A DNA stretch of 23,136 nt, taken from the NCBI GenBank assembly GCA_002413325.1, contig DHWT01000317.1, forward strand, positions 1 through 23,136, read 5' to 3'. Position 1 is the first letter of the stretch. The number at the start of each line of letters is the position of its first letter. The notes under the pieces were generated by a model. The model worked only from the letters and a program-made list of their open reading frames with translations. It was not told where the DNA came from and did no database searches. A program made the translations under genes and the position numbers. This DNA comes from Chitinophagaceae bacterium UBA5175. GTDB taxonomy: Bacteria > Bacteroidota > Bacteroidia > Chitinophagales > Chitinophagaceae. Below, in pieces: positions 1 to 7,580 of this stretch.

Positions 1-255
1 GCCCAGGTTGAAACCAAAATTTACGGACCTAATGTAAGCCAGGATGAATCCGTGATACCTATAAAGGGTTTGAAAAAGGTCAATTATGGCATGATATTAA
101 AAGCAGATCTGGGATACCGTATTAATTCAAAACTGGGAATTGATCTCATACCTTCTTTCGAAAATGCATTGAGTCCCATCAACAATATGCATAGTGCACT
201 TTCCGCCTACCCCTATAATTTTGGAATTGGATTGGGTATCAGCTATGGGTTTTAG
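1..255 (+). CDS. Outer-membrane beta-barrel protein, C-terminal fragment (5' end outside window)
   Basis: The reading frame is open from base 1 to the TAG at 253-255, so this is the 3' end of a gene that begins before the window. The 84 visible residues alternate polar and hydrophobic positions (for example YGMILKADLGYRI and FGIGLGISYGF) and end in a terminal Phe, as outer-membrane beta-barrels recognised by the BAM complex do. The stretch naming a conserved 'LGIDLIPSFENAL' strand-turn suggests a transmembrane hairpin pair. A GTG at 52 is an internal codon and not a credible start, since coding continues upstream. The family cannot be named from this fragment. The PAP2 gene follows 97 bp downstream on the same strand. 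Confidence 0.6.
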   Translation, partial: AQVETKIYGPNVSQDESVIPIKGLKKVNYGMILKADLGYRINSKLGIDLIPSFENALSPINNMHSALSAYPYNFGIGLGISYGF

Positions 256-352
256 AACCGGTAACCCAATTTAAGATGCGGAAAAAGACATTATTCAGGC
301 AAACCCAACCTTTTCCACTGAACAGGCATCCTATGCTGGCAAGGGTAAGCCT

Positions 353-1150
353 ATGGAAAAACATATAAGGACGCGGTTTTCGCCTGAAAAAGTTTTAAAA
401 AATTCAACTAATACGGTCCGTGAATTTGGTATGGAACTTCTGTACATGTCCATTCTTTTGGCAAGTTCCCTGTTGTTATTTTTCTTCCTGGTTCATTCGG
501 TAATTCCAGAACAAAGGAATATGATTGACCAGGGGGCGTTTCTATTTTTAAAGCCACTGATTTCCAAGGACCATACCTGGTACGCACAGGTGGTCACTTT
601 TTTCGGGACGGGTACGTTCCTGATTCCATCCTATGTGTTCATTGTATTTTACCTGATAAGGAATAATTATAAGAAATATGGTATGCTGGTTTCTGCCACG
701 GTCATTTCCAGCCTGCTTCTGGGGTGGATACTGAAACCGCTTTTTCACCGTGCGCGCCCACCATATCCATTGGTAACTGGTGCCGGCGGTTATAGTTTTC
801 CAAGCGGCCATGCACTGGGCGGATTTATTTTTAGCGGAGTGTTATTGTATCTGGTCTGGAATACCTGTAAAAATATCTACCTGAAATGGTGCAGCTCCCT
901 TTGCTTCCTGTTATTCGGACTGATGATTGGGTTGAGCAGGATTTACCTTCATGTACACTATGCCACAGATGTAATGGGAAGTCTATTATTAACGCTTGCC
1001 TGGTTTTCGTTCATCTGTATTGTATTCCGGTTTATTTATAAACATGAGATGCATGAACGGGAATTGCCTGAGCATGCATCCGGCCCACTGCCGGAGGACT
1101 TGGGCCATTATATAAATAAGGGTCTGAAAACCTTTTCAGGCCGGTTATAG
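353..1150 (+). CDS. PAP2-family membrane phosphatase (phosphatidic acid phosphatase type 2/haloperoxidase)
   Basis: This 265-residue inner-membrane protein carries all three PAP2 active-site motifs: K128-x6-R135-P136 (KPLFHRARP), P150-SGH (SFPSGHALGG) and S195-R-x5-H202-x3-D206 (SRIYLHVHYATD). His153 and His202 are the expected phospho-acceptor and its catalytic partner. About six hydrophobic segments are visible, starting at roughly residue 28, with a hydrophilic tail after residue 230. The family removes phosphate from lipid phosphates such as undecaprenyl diphosphate, phosphatidate or phosphatidylglycerophosphate on the periplasmic face. The actual substrate cannot be told from sequence. 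The ATG at 353 is the first start in frame with a normal cytoplasmic N-terminus. No operon partner is obvious. Confidence 0.9.
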   Translation: MEKHIRTRFSPEKVLKNSTNTVREFGMELLYMSILLASSLLLFFFLVHSVIPEQRNMIDQGAFLFLKPLISKDHTWYAQVVTFFGTGTFLIPSYVFIVFYLIRNNYKKYGMLVSATVISSLLLGWILKPLFHRARPPYPLVTGAGGYSFPSGHALGGFIFSGVLLYLVWNTCKNIYLKWCSSLCFLLFGLMIGLSRIYLHVHYATDVMGSLLLTLAWFSFICIVFRFIYKHEMHERELPEHASGPLPEDLGHYINKGLKTFSGRL

Positions 1151-1170
1151 TAAGGAAAGTCCTTAGCCGG
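1141..1170 (+). terminator. Possible hairpin at the end of the PAP2 gene
   Basis: TAAGGA (1151-1156) and TCCTTA (1160-1165) form a perfect 6-bp stem with a 3-nt loop directly after the PAP2 stop codon. A flanking CCGG pair (1141-1144 with 1167-1170) could extend it. There is no T-run, so it is at best a weak terminator or a 3'-end stabilising hairpin. Confidence 0.3.
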
Positions 1171-1247
1171 ATCCCGTAAACTTCCGGGTACTCCTCCCCG
1201 ATGCTCCGATTTGCTTGCCATTCAGATTAAGAAATGTATATTGAAGC

Positions 1248-1862
1248 ATGAAAAAAATAAGCCTTTCTTCAATAGCATTTATTTTTACCCTGGTGGCCTG
1301 TTATTCGCCCACTGCCAACATATACCAGTCTGAAAAAACAAAAGGAGTGGACTTCAAAAATTATAAAACCTATGCCTGGCTGCCAACAAGAGATACTGCC
1401 TATACCAAGCTGGCAGAAAAACAAAAAGTTGAAGCAGCCCTGGCTGCAGCCGTAATACAACAGCTCAATAAACGCGGAATGGTTATGGATACCCTGAATC
1501 CCGACTGTTTATTTACTTATACGCTGGTCCTGAATAAAACGTACCAGGTAGGACAGGCGCCTCCGCCCGTATATGCACCGCAGTCGAATACAGGAGCCAT
1601 GCCGGGCCAGTACAATATGTACTATTACGTACCTTCTTATGATTATAATTATAATCCTTCCCTGTACCAGGGCAGTATGCAGGTCACTACTTTCCGCGAC
1701 GGTTCCCTGGGCATTGACATGCTGGACAGAAAGGAAAATAAAATCATCTGGCGAACCAGTGCCCAGGGTAAAGTGGATGAAAAAGAAAGGAAGGGTGTGC
1801 GGCCAACTATAAATGAGATTGTTCCGGTCATGTTTAAGAAATTCCCGGTAAACAATAAATAA
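1248..1862 (+). CDS. DUF4136 domain lipoprotein
   Basis: This 204-residue protein has a lipoprotein signal ending in the lipobox LVAC (Cys18), so it should be lipidated and anchored in a membrane facing the periplasm. After Cys18 come the DUF4136 hallmarks: a GVDFKNYKTYAWLP strand, a helix rich in Ala/Glu/Gln ending in LNKRGM, a tyrosine-rich low-complexity loop (about residues 105-142, with repeated Y and P), and the closing strand GSLGIDMLDRKENKIIWR followed by a C-terminal helix. DUF4136 lipoproteins are very common in Bacteroidota, but no biochemical role is established to my knowledge. It is monocistronic as far as can be seen, 97 bp after the PAP2 gene. Confidence 0.8.
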   Translation: MKKISLSSIAFIFTLVACYSPTANIYQSEKTKGVDFKNYKTYAWLPTRDTAYTKLAEKQKVEAALAAAVIQQLNKRGMVMDTLNPDCLFTYTLVLNKTYQVGQAPPPVYAPQSNTGAMPGQYNMYYYVPSYDYNYNPSLYQGSMQVTTFRDGSLGIDMLDRKENKIIWRTSAQGKVDEKERKGVRPTINEIVPVMFKKFPVNNK

Positions 1863-2316
1863 CTGTCAGCAAAACAGGAAGACACCCTGTATCGGCATGA
1901 CCAGGTTCTATCGGGGAAAAAAACAGACCAGTCCTTTTAGCTTAATTAAGATCATGCAGATCTCACATTAAATGCCACGGGCTTCCATAAGTACGATGAA
2001 ATCAACGATCAGGAGAACAACTCCCAATACAATCACCGATCTCATATTTAAAAATTTCATACGGGCTCATTGAATAAGGGTGGATAAAGATAACCATTGA
2101 CCGGTATCTGTTTCAGCCCATTGCGTAATTGGAGAATATTACCATGTAAACGGTAGGCTTTTTTATATAAGCTACTCAATTATAGTAAGTTATCCAGATA
2201 TAAATGGGCCGGCTGGTGATCCCGGACCGGTCTGGATCCGTATAGAAAATACAAGGGAATTTATTCCTGATATTGCTGGAACAACCAGAAATTATAAAAA
2301 TCAGAAAAGTGACTGA
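1863..2316. other. Sparse 454-bp convergent intergenic region
   Basis: This gap separates the DUF4136 gene (+) from the end of the redox operon (-). It is AT-rich except for a short GC-rich patch near 2216-2240, which contains the 8-bp palindrome GACCGGTC (2227-2234) flanked by GATCC and GGATC. That patch lacks a T-run on either strand, so I do not call it a terminator. The only coding candidate is the 30-codon minus-strand ORF at 1968-2060. No RNA gene or mobile-element end was recognised. Confidence 0.5.
1968..2060 (-). CDS. Possible 30-residue single-pass membrane peptide
   Basis: The minus strand encodes a 30-residue peptide from the ATG at 2060-2058 to a TAA at 1970-1968. It begins MKFLNMRSVIVLG, continues with a strongly hydrophobic stretch (VVLLIVDFIVL) and ends MEARGI. 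Basic residues before the hydrophobic segment and an acidic/basic tail after it fit a short transmembrane peptide. It also resembles, from memory, the N-terminal membrane anchors of Bacteroidota metallophosphoesterases, so it could be a leftover 5' stub of such a gene. No ribosome-binding site or promoter is clear. Chance ORFs of this length are common; only the composition argues for it. Confidence 0.3.
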   Translation of the reverse strand: MKFLNMRSVIVLGVVLLIVDFIVLMEARGI

Positions 2317-3186
2317 TTAAACCTGGGCGCCGAGCTGTTTGAGTTTCCTGATCTGCATAAACAAATAAAGTAAGACCACCCAAACGCCCGCAATAATCGT
2401 GTAAGCCATCCATTCCAGCCAAAGCGGGGACCAGCCCCTTCTCCCATAAAGAGATCTTTGATTATAGTTCGATACATATTTGGAAACTTTGCCCCAGGGA
2501 ACCGTTTTTTCCGTGCTGAGATTCCCGTAAGTATCGTTATCCTCCACTTTAGCGATCAGAATCAAATTACCGGCGGTATCCCCCGGAAGTCCGTCCTTCT
2601 TAAAATCTGCGCTGATCATTCCCAAAGAATCGGTTGTATAGGTTGGGGCCTCACTTACATTCAAATCACCGTCCAGTCTTTTTATTGCGACTCTCATATC
2701 AACACCCTTTACCGGTACCCATACTGTATCTTTCAGTTCATATAAGGTGGCAATGATTTTTTTATCTTCGGCAGTATCAATGCGGATCCGGGCCTTAACA
2801 AGGTCTATGCTGGAAGTGACCGCATCGTACAATTTGGATGAATCGGAAACCACCAGGAAACTCTGTTTGGGTGATTTATTCCATTCATCACGGGCCGCAG
2901 GCGGTATTAAAATGAATGCCATTCCTTTGTCGTCTGTAGTCGCTTTACCGAGCAGGTTACCCGGGCTAACAGAACTTATATAAAAACTGAGAGACACTCC
3001 AGGAACCTGGGTGAATTTCCCGCTGACTTTGGTTTTTGTGTTCGCCTTCAGGTATTGCATCTGGTTATTGTCGTTAAAATAACCCAGGCCCAGGATTAAA
3101 TTATTTTTTGTTTCCTGGCATATAGCAATACCCGTTAAAAAAGTTGATACCACAATAGTAAGCACGGTGTATTTAAACTTTCTCAT
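2317..3186 (-). CDS. Unknown periplasmic protein with C-terminal membrane anchor, last gene of redox operon
   Basis: A 289-residue protein of unrecognised family. I start it at the ATG 3186-3184 (MRKFKYTVLTIVV) because a typical signal peptide begins there, cleaved near Cys23-Gln24; the longer open frame adds a charged, non-signal extension. The mature part contains two beta-rich, Ig/carboxypeptidase-regulatory-like units: about residues 30-120, with 'GKATTDDKGMAFILIP', and about 135-230, with 'TTDSLGMISADFKKDG'. A Trp-rich segment and one transmembrane helix (about 256-278, YTIIAGVWVVLLYLFM) follow, then a short basic tail. The start overlaps the NrfD stop by 14 bp, implying translational coupling and suggesting an accessory or assembly subunit of the NrfD complex. 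That role is inference from position and topology only. Confidence 0.75.
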   Translation of the reverse strand: MRKFKYTVLTIVVSTFLTGIAICQETKNNLILGLGYFNDNNQMQYLKANTKTKVSGKFTQVPGVSLSFYISSVSPGNLLGKATTDDKGMAFILIPPAARDEWNKSPKQSFLVVSDSSKLYDAVTSSIDLVKARIRIDTAEDKKIIATLYELKDTVWVPVKGVDMRVAIKRLDGDLNVSEAPTYTTDSLGMISADFKKDGLPGDTAGNLILIAKVEDNDTYGNLSTEKTVPWGKVSKYVSNYNQRSLYGRRGWSPLWLEWMAYTIIAGVWVVLLYLFMQIRKLKQLGAQV

Positions 3187-4480
3187 GTTTTTCAGTTTCT
3201 TCGATCGTTTCTTGTATCGGAATGATGGGGAATATCCTGGCAAAAATGGTTATGATCAGCACCATGCCGGCCAGGGAACCCGCTGCTATGGCCCATTCCT
3301 CCCAACTGGGGAAATAGTGACGGTAGGATTCAGGAACATCATGCATCGGTAAAAATGGATGCAGTAAAGTGGGCGTAACGATTAAATATCTTTTGAACCA
3401 GGATCCTACGACTACCAATGTACCAGCGATAAAAGCCGGGAAGGGCTTCCTGCCTTTTCTATTGATCAAAATCAGGATGGGTAAAAACATGGAGGTTGAA
3501 ATGGCAAACCAGAAAACTCCGGAATATTCCCCGGTAAATAGTCCCAGCAGATGATCCGCATCTGTTTTTTTCATTTTAAATGCAGGAACCAGGAATTCAT
3601 TCACATTAAAATAAAGATAGACCAGGGCAAGCATGACCACGATTTTCCCCATCCGGTCGAAATTGTCAATTGTGATGTATTTTTCCAATTCATAAGCTCT
3701 CCGGAACACATACATTGCCACCAATACAGCACCAGCACCGACGAGAAAGGCTCCTGAGATAAAATAAGCGCCAAAGTTCGTGCTGTCCCAGCCCGGGCGA
3801 TAGGTTGTGGCAAAAAGCCAGGATGTTACTGTGTGAATGGCAAATGCCACCGGTATAATGGTAATGGATAATATATTGATAGACCGGCGGCTGATTTTTT
3901 TTTGTTTGGGCGTATTCTTCCAGAAAGATCCCAGGAATGCATACATTTTATTGAAGCGGTTTCCGGCTTCCTTCTTGGCCTGCAGCATGATGTTAAAGTC
4001 CGGTAATAACGGAAAATATAAAAGCAAAAGGCTGATAAAGAAATAAGTCGTAATAACGATGACATCCCAGATAATCGGTGACTGGAGCCGGCCGTGCAGG
4101 AAAAGGTTATAGAACCTGTCGGGCCGCCCCATATCCACTATGATAATGATAGAGGCGAATGTGATGGCGGAAACGGCAATAATTTCAGCAATCCGGGTCA
4201 GGGGAGTACTCCAGTGAACATTCGTCAGCCTGAGTACGGCTGTAATCAGCGAACCTACCAGGCTGATCGCCACAAAGAAAACAAAATTCGAGATATAGAT
4301 TCCCCAGGAAGCATAATCCCGCATGGAAGTAACAATCAGTCCACTGGATAATTGCCGGATATAGGCAAAGATGCCGATCATGCATATTAGTATTAACACA
4401 GCAACCCATATCTTTCCTTTCCACCCAAATTTCTTTGGCAGCAGATCACTGATGATTTTTTGCCTCGCTAAAATTTCCAC
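3173..4480 (-). CDS. NrfD/PsrC-family quinone-interacting membrane subunit
   Basis: A 435-residue polytopic protein with about ten hydrophobic segments, matching the NrfD/PsrC family that anchors an Fe-S subunit and exchanges electrons with menaquinone or ubiquinone in the cytoplasmic membrane. Family-like features are the N-terminal SSGLIVTSMRDYASWGIYI segment, a MGRPDRF loop followed by SPIIWDV, and an HTVTSWLFATTYRPGWDS loop. These are typical of PsrC/TtrC/ActC-type proteins. The start is GTG (4480-4478), only 3 nt after the ferredoxin stop, and no nearby ATG gives the same N-terminus. The pairing of ferredoxin and NrfD genes is the standard BC module of polysulfide, tetrathionate or quinone reductase complexes, but the A (molybdopterin) subunit is not in this operon. 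Confidence 0.9.
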   Translation of the reverse strand: MEILARQKIISDLLPKKFGWKGKIWVAVLILICMIGIFAYIRQLSSGLIVTSMRDYASWGIYISNFVFFVAISLVGSLITAVLRLTNVHWSTPLTRIAEIIAVSAITFASIIIIVDMGRPDRFYNLFLHGRLQSPIIWDVIVITTYFFISLLLLYFPLLPDFNIMLQAKKEAGNRFNKMYAFLGSFWKNTPKQKKISRRSINILSITIIPVAFAIHTVTSWLFATTYRPGWDSTNFGAYFISGAFLVGAGAVLVAMYVFRRAYELEKYITIDNFDRMGKIVVMLALVYLYFNVNEFLVPAFKMKKTDADHLLGLFTGEYSGVFWFAISTSMFLPILILINRKGRKPFPAFIAGTLVVVGSWFKRYLIVTPTLLHPFLPMHDVPESYRHYFPSWEEWAIAAGSLAGMVLIITIFARIFPIIPIQETIEETEKHEKV

Positions 4481-4483
4481 GGC

Positions 4484-5425
4484 TTATGATTTAATTTTTT
4501 CTTTTTTTTCTTCCTGCTGATCATCCTTGTTTTCAAAAGGGAAATTCCTGTTTACCGGGGGTAAATAATATACGCTGGGTTTTGTTCCCAGGTCTTCCAT
4601 CAAACGGTAACCCGCCTTGTCCCGGATCAAGTCACTGAACCGGAATGTTTCAGCCCCGTTTGTTACCGTGTCTTCAACCATATCCCCAAAAAAGAATACG
4701 CCATTGGGGCAGGCAGAAACACAATGCGGCAGTTCCCCTTTCCGGGTCATATCCGCGCAAAAATCACATTTCCCGACAGTCCCTATTTTCTGCGGAACAC
4801 TGGTTTCACAGGAATAAGGTTTTTCGGCAATTTCTTTTGGTAATTGCGGAGCTTCCCAGTTAAAAACCCGGGTGGAATAAGGGCAGGCTGCCATGCAGAA
4901 CCGGCATCCGATGCAGCGGTCGCTATCTATCAGAACGATCCCGTCCTCCCTTTTAAAGGTGGCATCCACCGGGCAGACTTTTACACAGGGAGGCTCATCG
5001 CAATGCATGCAGGTAGTGGGTTCCCAGTAGGGTGCCGTATGTTCTGCATCCTGCATGGGATATACTTTGATCCAGTTTTCACCGGGATTCAGATCATGCG
5101 CATGGTTGCAGGCCGTCTGGCAGGCTTTCACACTCTTACACCGGGAAAGGTCAATGACCATTACGAATTTCTTCCCCGGGATCCCTATACGGGCTTCCGT
5201 GTTGGAAACGGGTGGCAGGTCTGGAACCGGTTTCAGAAATGCTTCATCCACTTCGATCACTTCCCCGTTTACGGAAAGCAGTTTCACCATTTTGCCGGAG
5301 GGCCTGATCATGGTGTTGGCCTCATTGTCAAATGGGTTATGCCTGCTGGAACATCCCGTAAGGGTGGCCCCGGCCAGTAAACCGGTTACTATAAAATCCC
5401 TGCGGGAGCTGTCGTTGGTATTCAT
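4484..5425 (-). CDS. Tat-exported, four-cluster ferredoxin-type electron-transfer subunit (DmsB/PsrB-like)
   Basis: A 313-residue iron-sulfur protein. The start at ATG 5425-5423 gives a Tat signal (SSRRDF, Arg8-Arg9) running into a lipobox-like LTGC (Cys25), so it should face the periplasm and may be lipidated. Cysteine motifs in order are: cluster I C96-x5-C102-x3-C106, with Val99 where the usual second Cys sits; cluster II C139-x2-C142-x4-C147-x3-C151; cluster III C171-x2-C174-x2-C177-x3-C181; cluster IV C220-x2-C223-x11-C235-x3-C239. This is the B-subunit pattern of the DMSO-reductase superfamily, minus one ligand. Residues 48-60 (KLLSVNGEVIEVD) match a motif in the gene just upstream. It lies 17 nt downstream of the 89-residue gene and 3 nt from NrfD. 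Confidence 0.92.
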   Translation of the reverse strand: MNTNDSSRRDFIVTGLLAGATLTGCSSRHNPFDNEANTMIRPSGKMVKLLSVNGEVIEVDEAFLKPVPDLPPVSNTEARIGIPGKKFVMVIDLSRCKSVKACQTACNHAHDLNPGENWIKVYPMQDAEHTAPYWEPTTCMHCDEPPCVKVCPVDATFKREDGIVLIDSDRCIGCRFCMAACPYSTRVFNWEAPQLPKEIAEKPYSCETSVPQKIGTVGKCDFCADMTRKGELPHCVSACPNGVFFFGDMVEDTVTNGAETFRFSDLIRDKAGYRLMEDLGTKPSVYYLPPVNRNFPFENKDDQQEEKKEKIKS

Positions 5426-5442
5426 TAAAAAAGAATGAATGG

Positions 5443-5712
5443 TTAATGCTTTTTGATCCAATCCTGTAATTCCTGATCCGTGATCTTTCCCTGCACGGAT
5501 TTGATTTTAGAAACATCCACTTCAACCAGCTGCCCGTTTTGGGACAACAGTTTCATTGTTTCCTTCTGTTCAGGAGGAGCACAGGATACGACCGTTTTCT
5601 TCCTGGTAAAAATTCCCGCTTTCCAGATGGAAAACAGGGATAAGATCCCGATCCCCGCCAGTAATTTCCTCCTGGATTTTACTTCCCCGGGAACTGTTTC
5701 AATTTCTTTCAT
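5443..5712 (-). CDS. Small RR-signal membrane-anchored protein sharing a motif with the ferredoxin subunit
   Basis: An 89-residue protein of unrecognised family. Residues 13-30 (SRRKLLAGIGILSLFSIW) resemble a Tat signal or an N-terminal anchor, followed by a basic RKK segment. Because no good cleavage site follows, it may stay as a membrane anchor. The C-terminal half carries KLLSQNGQLVEVD (residues 54-66), which is identical at 9 of 13 positions to residues 48-60 of the ferredoxin encoded next, and then a short charged helix ending WIKKH. It is located between the cytochrome c (35 nt upstream) and the ferredoxin (17 nt downstream), so it is probably a structural or docking subunit of the same complex. 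No cofactor motif is visible. Confidence 0.7.
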   Translation of the reverse strand: MKEIETVPGEVKSRRKLLAGIGILSLFSIWKAGIFTRKKTVVSCAPPEQKETMKLLSQNGQLVEVDVSKIKSVQGKITDQELQDWIKKH

Positions 5713-5747
5713 GTATTATTTTGATAAGTATCAGAAGTTGTGCGCGC

Positions 5748-6152
5748 CTATTTCTTTTTCAGCGTCCGCATGTAGATCACCAGGTCCCAGATATCCTCTG
5801 CATCAGGAAGTTTTTTCTTGAAGCTTGGCATATCCTCCCTTCCTTCAGAAACCTTATAAAACATGGAACCATCTGACTGGGACTGAAGGGATGCAGTTGT
5901 TAAATCTTCCGGTTGGGTTTTCAACTGGGCTGCTTTCGTTCCGTCTCCCAACCCTGTTTTTCCATGGCAGGAAGAACAATGCTGGCTCCATAAAGCTTTT
6001 CCTGCTGAAATAGTTTCAGCGGAAGACTTGTAAGGATTAGGTGTTTTGGCTGCTTTTTCGGGAACAGGCCAGGGTTTTGGTTGCTGACCGACTCTGAAAC
6101 CTGCTGTAATAAGAAACAATCCTGAAATCGTGATAAGAATAAGAACTTTCAT
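5748..6152 (-). CDS. Monohaem class I cytochrome c
   Basis: A 134-residue protein with an N-terminal signal or anchor (residues 1-18), one haem c site C59-S-S-C62-H63, and a distal Met ligand at Met108 in the context REDMPSF, followed by the helix DIWDLVIYMRTL. The size and the GKALWSQHCSSCHGKTGLGDG stretch are typical of small cytochrome c555/c6-like electron carriers of the periplasm. It probably shuttles electrons between the ferredoxin/NrfD module and a downstream acceptor or donor. It sits in the middle of the operon. The 53-nt gap on its 5' side contains an imperfect dyad (6164-6189) that could be an internal regulatory or RNA-processing hairpin. Confidence 0.92.
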   Translation of the reverse strand: MKVLILITISGLFLITAGFRVGQQPKPWPVPEKAAKTPNPYKSSAETISAGKALWSQHCSSCHGKTGLGDGTKAAQLKTQPEDLTTASLQSQSDGSMFYKVSEGREDMPSFKKKLPDAEDIWDLVIYMRTLKKK

Positions 6153-6163
6153 AATTGATCAGT

Positions 6164-6189
6164 TTGATTTGATGAAATGATTAAATCAA
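6164..6189. repeat. Imperfect inverted repeat in an intra-operon gap
   Basis: TTGATTTGAT (6164-6173) and ATTAAATCAA (6180-6189) pair at nine of ten positions around a 6-nt spacer. It lies 12 bp upstream of the cytochrome c start in the widest intergenic gap of the operon. It could be an AT-rich mRNA hairpin or a regulator half-site pair. AT-rich dyads of this quality can arise by chance. Confidence 0.35.
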
Positions 6190-6205
6190 TTTCACCAGTA
6201 AGTTA

Positions 6206-7135
6206 TTAAAAATTCCAGAGTCTTGAGATAATGAACCCGATTACAAACTGTCCCTTCCTGTAATTATTCTGGTTGTAAACCGTATTGTCTGTCGGCAGGG
6301 CGTATCCGTAATTACCCGCAAATATCTGGAAATCATGACCGCTGGTATTCATTTCCAGGCCGAAACTGATGTTGGGCTGCGGGTTATTCATCGGGTTCTG
6401 TGTCAATGGCTGATCATAATTCACGATGATGGCCATACCCGGCGTGATCTGATATTTTCCACCTGCGCAAAAAGTCCAGTTATTATTTTCCATTTGTGAC
6501 TGGATCTTTCCGGCTGAATCATAATAACCTGCCACATTATTGAAATGGGTTATGGCAATCCCAACCTGTACGGATAACTTGTCATTGATTTTCCTGGCAA
6601 TCAAAATCTGGTTAAAATAGCTGAACCGGTCAGAGGTATTGACGATGTAATTGGCTGTACTCGCCTTCTGCGTATTCATGGCTGCGAGTCCGAAATAGGT
6701 TACAGATACAGGCATGGAGCCATCCTTTGTTTGTTTGAGGAGGGCATATTTTGCGTTTCCGTTTACTTCCATATTATAGTTACCAAAGCCGAACCCGAGC
6801 TGAAGATCCTTGACCGGAACATAGGTAAGGGAGAACTGCATATTGGCCTGTTCAAATACACCGAAGAAATTTGAAATCCCCTCATTAACGAGTCCAAAAT
6901 GGTGACCGATAAAAAATCCGAATGTTTTTTTAACCGGCACCATGACCGTCTGATCATCAATCAGGTAATTCCCGCTGAATGTATTTTTTACATAAGATTT
7001 GGTCTTTCCTGCCGGCACCGTCGCGGCAGTGGAATCCTGTGCCATCAGGTTGGCTGAAGCAGCAGAGACAACAACCGCCAGCAGCAGGACTTTTTTAAGG
7101 AAAGCGGATGAATAGTGAGATAATATATTACGCAT
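6206..7135 (-). CDS. DUF5777-family outer-membrane beta-barrel protein
   Basis: A 309-residue barrel protein. I start it at ATG 7135-7133 (MRNILSHYSS), 10 nt after the preceding stop, which gives a signal peptide cleaved around ANLMAQ (residue 32-33). The body follows the DUF5777 pattern: an early strand with FGFFIGHHFG, then FGVFEQANMQFSLTYVPV, DGSMPVSVTYFG, SDRFSYFNQILIARKINDKLSVQVG, a GGKYQITPGMAIIVNYD strand, FGLEMNTSGHDFQIFAGN, and a last strand ending in Phe. These are outer-membrane barrels of Bacteroidota, often next to cytochromes; no activity is established to my knowledge. In this operon it could serve as a porin for the electron acceptor or as a scaffold for the haem lipoproteins, which is inference. 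Confidence 0.85.
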   Translation of the reverse strand: MRNILSHYSSAFLKKVLLLAVVVSAASANLMAQDSTAATVPAGKTKSYVKNTFSGNYLIDDQTVMVPVKKTFGFFIGHHFGLVNEGISNFFGVFEQANMQFSLTYVPVKDLQLGFGFGNYNMEVNGNAKYALLKQTKDGSMPVSVTYFGLAAMNTQKASTANYIVNTSDRFSYFNQILIARKINDKLSVQVGIAITHFNNVAGYYDSAGKIQSQMENNNWTFCAGGKYQITPGMAIIVNYDQPLTQNPMNNPQPNISFGLEMNTSGHDFQIFAGNYGYALPTDNTVYNQNNYRKGQFVIGFIISRLWNF

Positions 7136-7145
7136 TGTAATCGAT

Positions 7146-7547
7146 TTAGTTGTTAAGTGCTCCCTGATATATCCAGTTATAAACTTTTTCATTGATTGCC
7201 GGATCCGGACCGCTGCCCAGGGGCATGACGGGAGACAATTTTCCGGTTAACCAACCCATGAGCTCACTGTTCGTCGGATCAAAGGGAACCAGCATGTCTT
7301 CGGCTACCAGGGACTGATAAGCGAACCCTTGTGAAAGGTTGGGCGTTTGCCCGCCACCCACATGACAGCCGGCCTTTGCACAACTGGCAGTGAAGAGCGG
7401 TTGTATATCCTTGGAAAAACTGAGGGTCGCCGTATCCGTCGGAATCGTGGTATCTTCAACCACCGTGGTGGTTTTCGTACAACCTGGGATTGCAAACATC
7501 CCGATGATTGCCAGGCCCGCGGTGAATGATACTATTTTCTTAAGCAT
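7146..7547 (-). CDS. Haem c lipoprotein with CX4CH site
   Basis: A 133-residue lipoprotein. The start at ATG 7547-7545 gives a signal with lipobox IPGC (Cys23), so the protein is lipidated and probably outer-membrane anchored, facing the periplasm. A Thr-rich linker precedes the conserved DIQPLFTASC stretch and the unusual haem-binding motif C56-AKAG-C61-H62, with a likely distal Met in SPVMPLG. This CX4CH arrangement is common in Bacteroidota small cytochromes ('sCa..gCH' proteins) rather than a defect. It is encoded directly after the ethylbenzene-dehydrogenase-like lipoprotein, with only about 33 nt between them, and before the DUF5777 barrel, so the three probably act together at the outer membrane. 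Confidence 0.8.
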   Translation of the reverse strand: MLKKIVSFTAGLAIIGMFAIPGCTKTTTVVEDTTIPTDTATLSFSKDIQPLFTASCAKAGCHVGGGQTPNLSQGFAYQSLVAEDMLVPFDPTNSELMGWLTGKLSPVMPLGSGPDPAINEKVYNWIYQGALNN

Positions 7548-7580
7548 GATTACTAACTTTTTATTAGGAAATGCTGACAA

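Noticed and set aside
1120..1141. CTGAAAA/TTTTCAG inverted repeat at the end of the PAP2 gene
   Set aside because: It lies inside coding sequence with only a 2-nt loop, which is too tight for a real hairpin. The repeat at 1151-1165 is the better candidate.
4844..5380. 178-codon plus-strand open frame opposite the ferredoxin gene
   Set aside because: It is fully antisense to a gene with clear cysteine-cluster motifs, has no recognisable domain, and long antisense frames are common in this composition.
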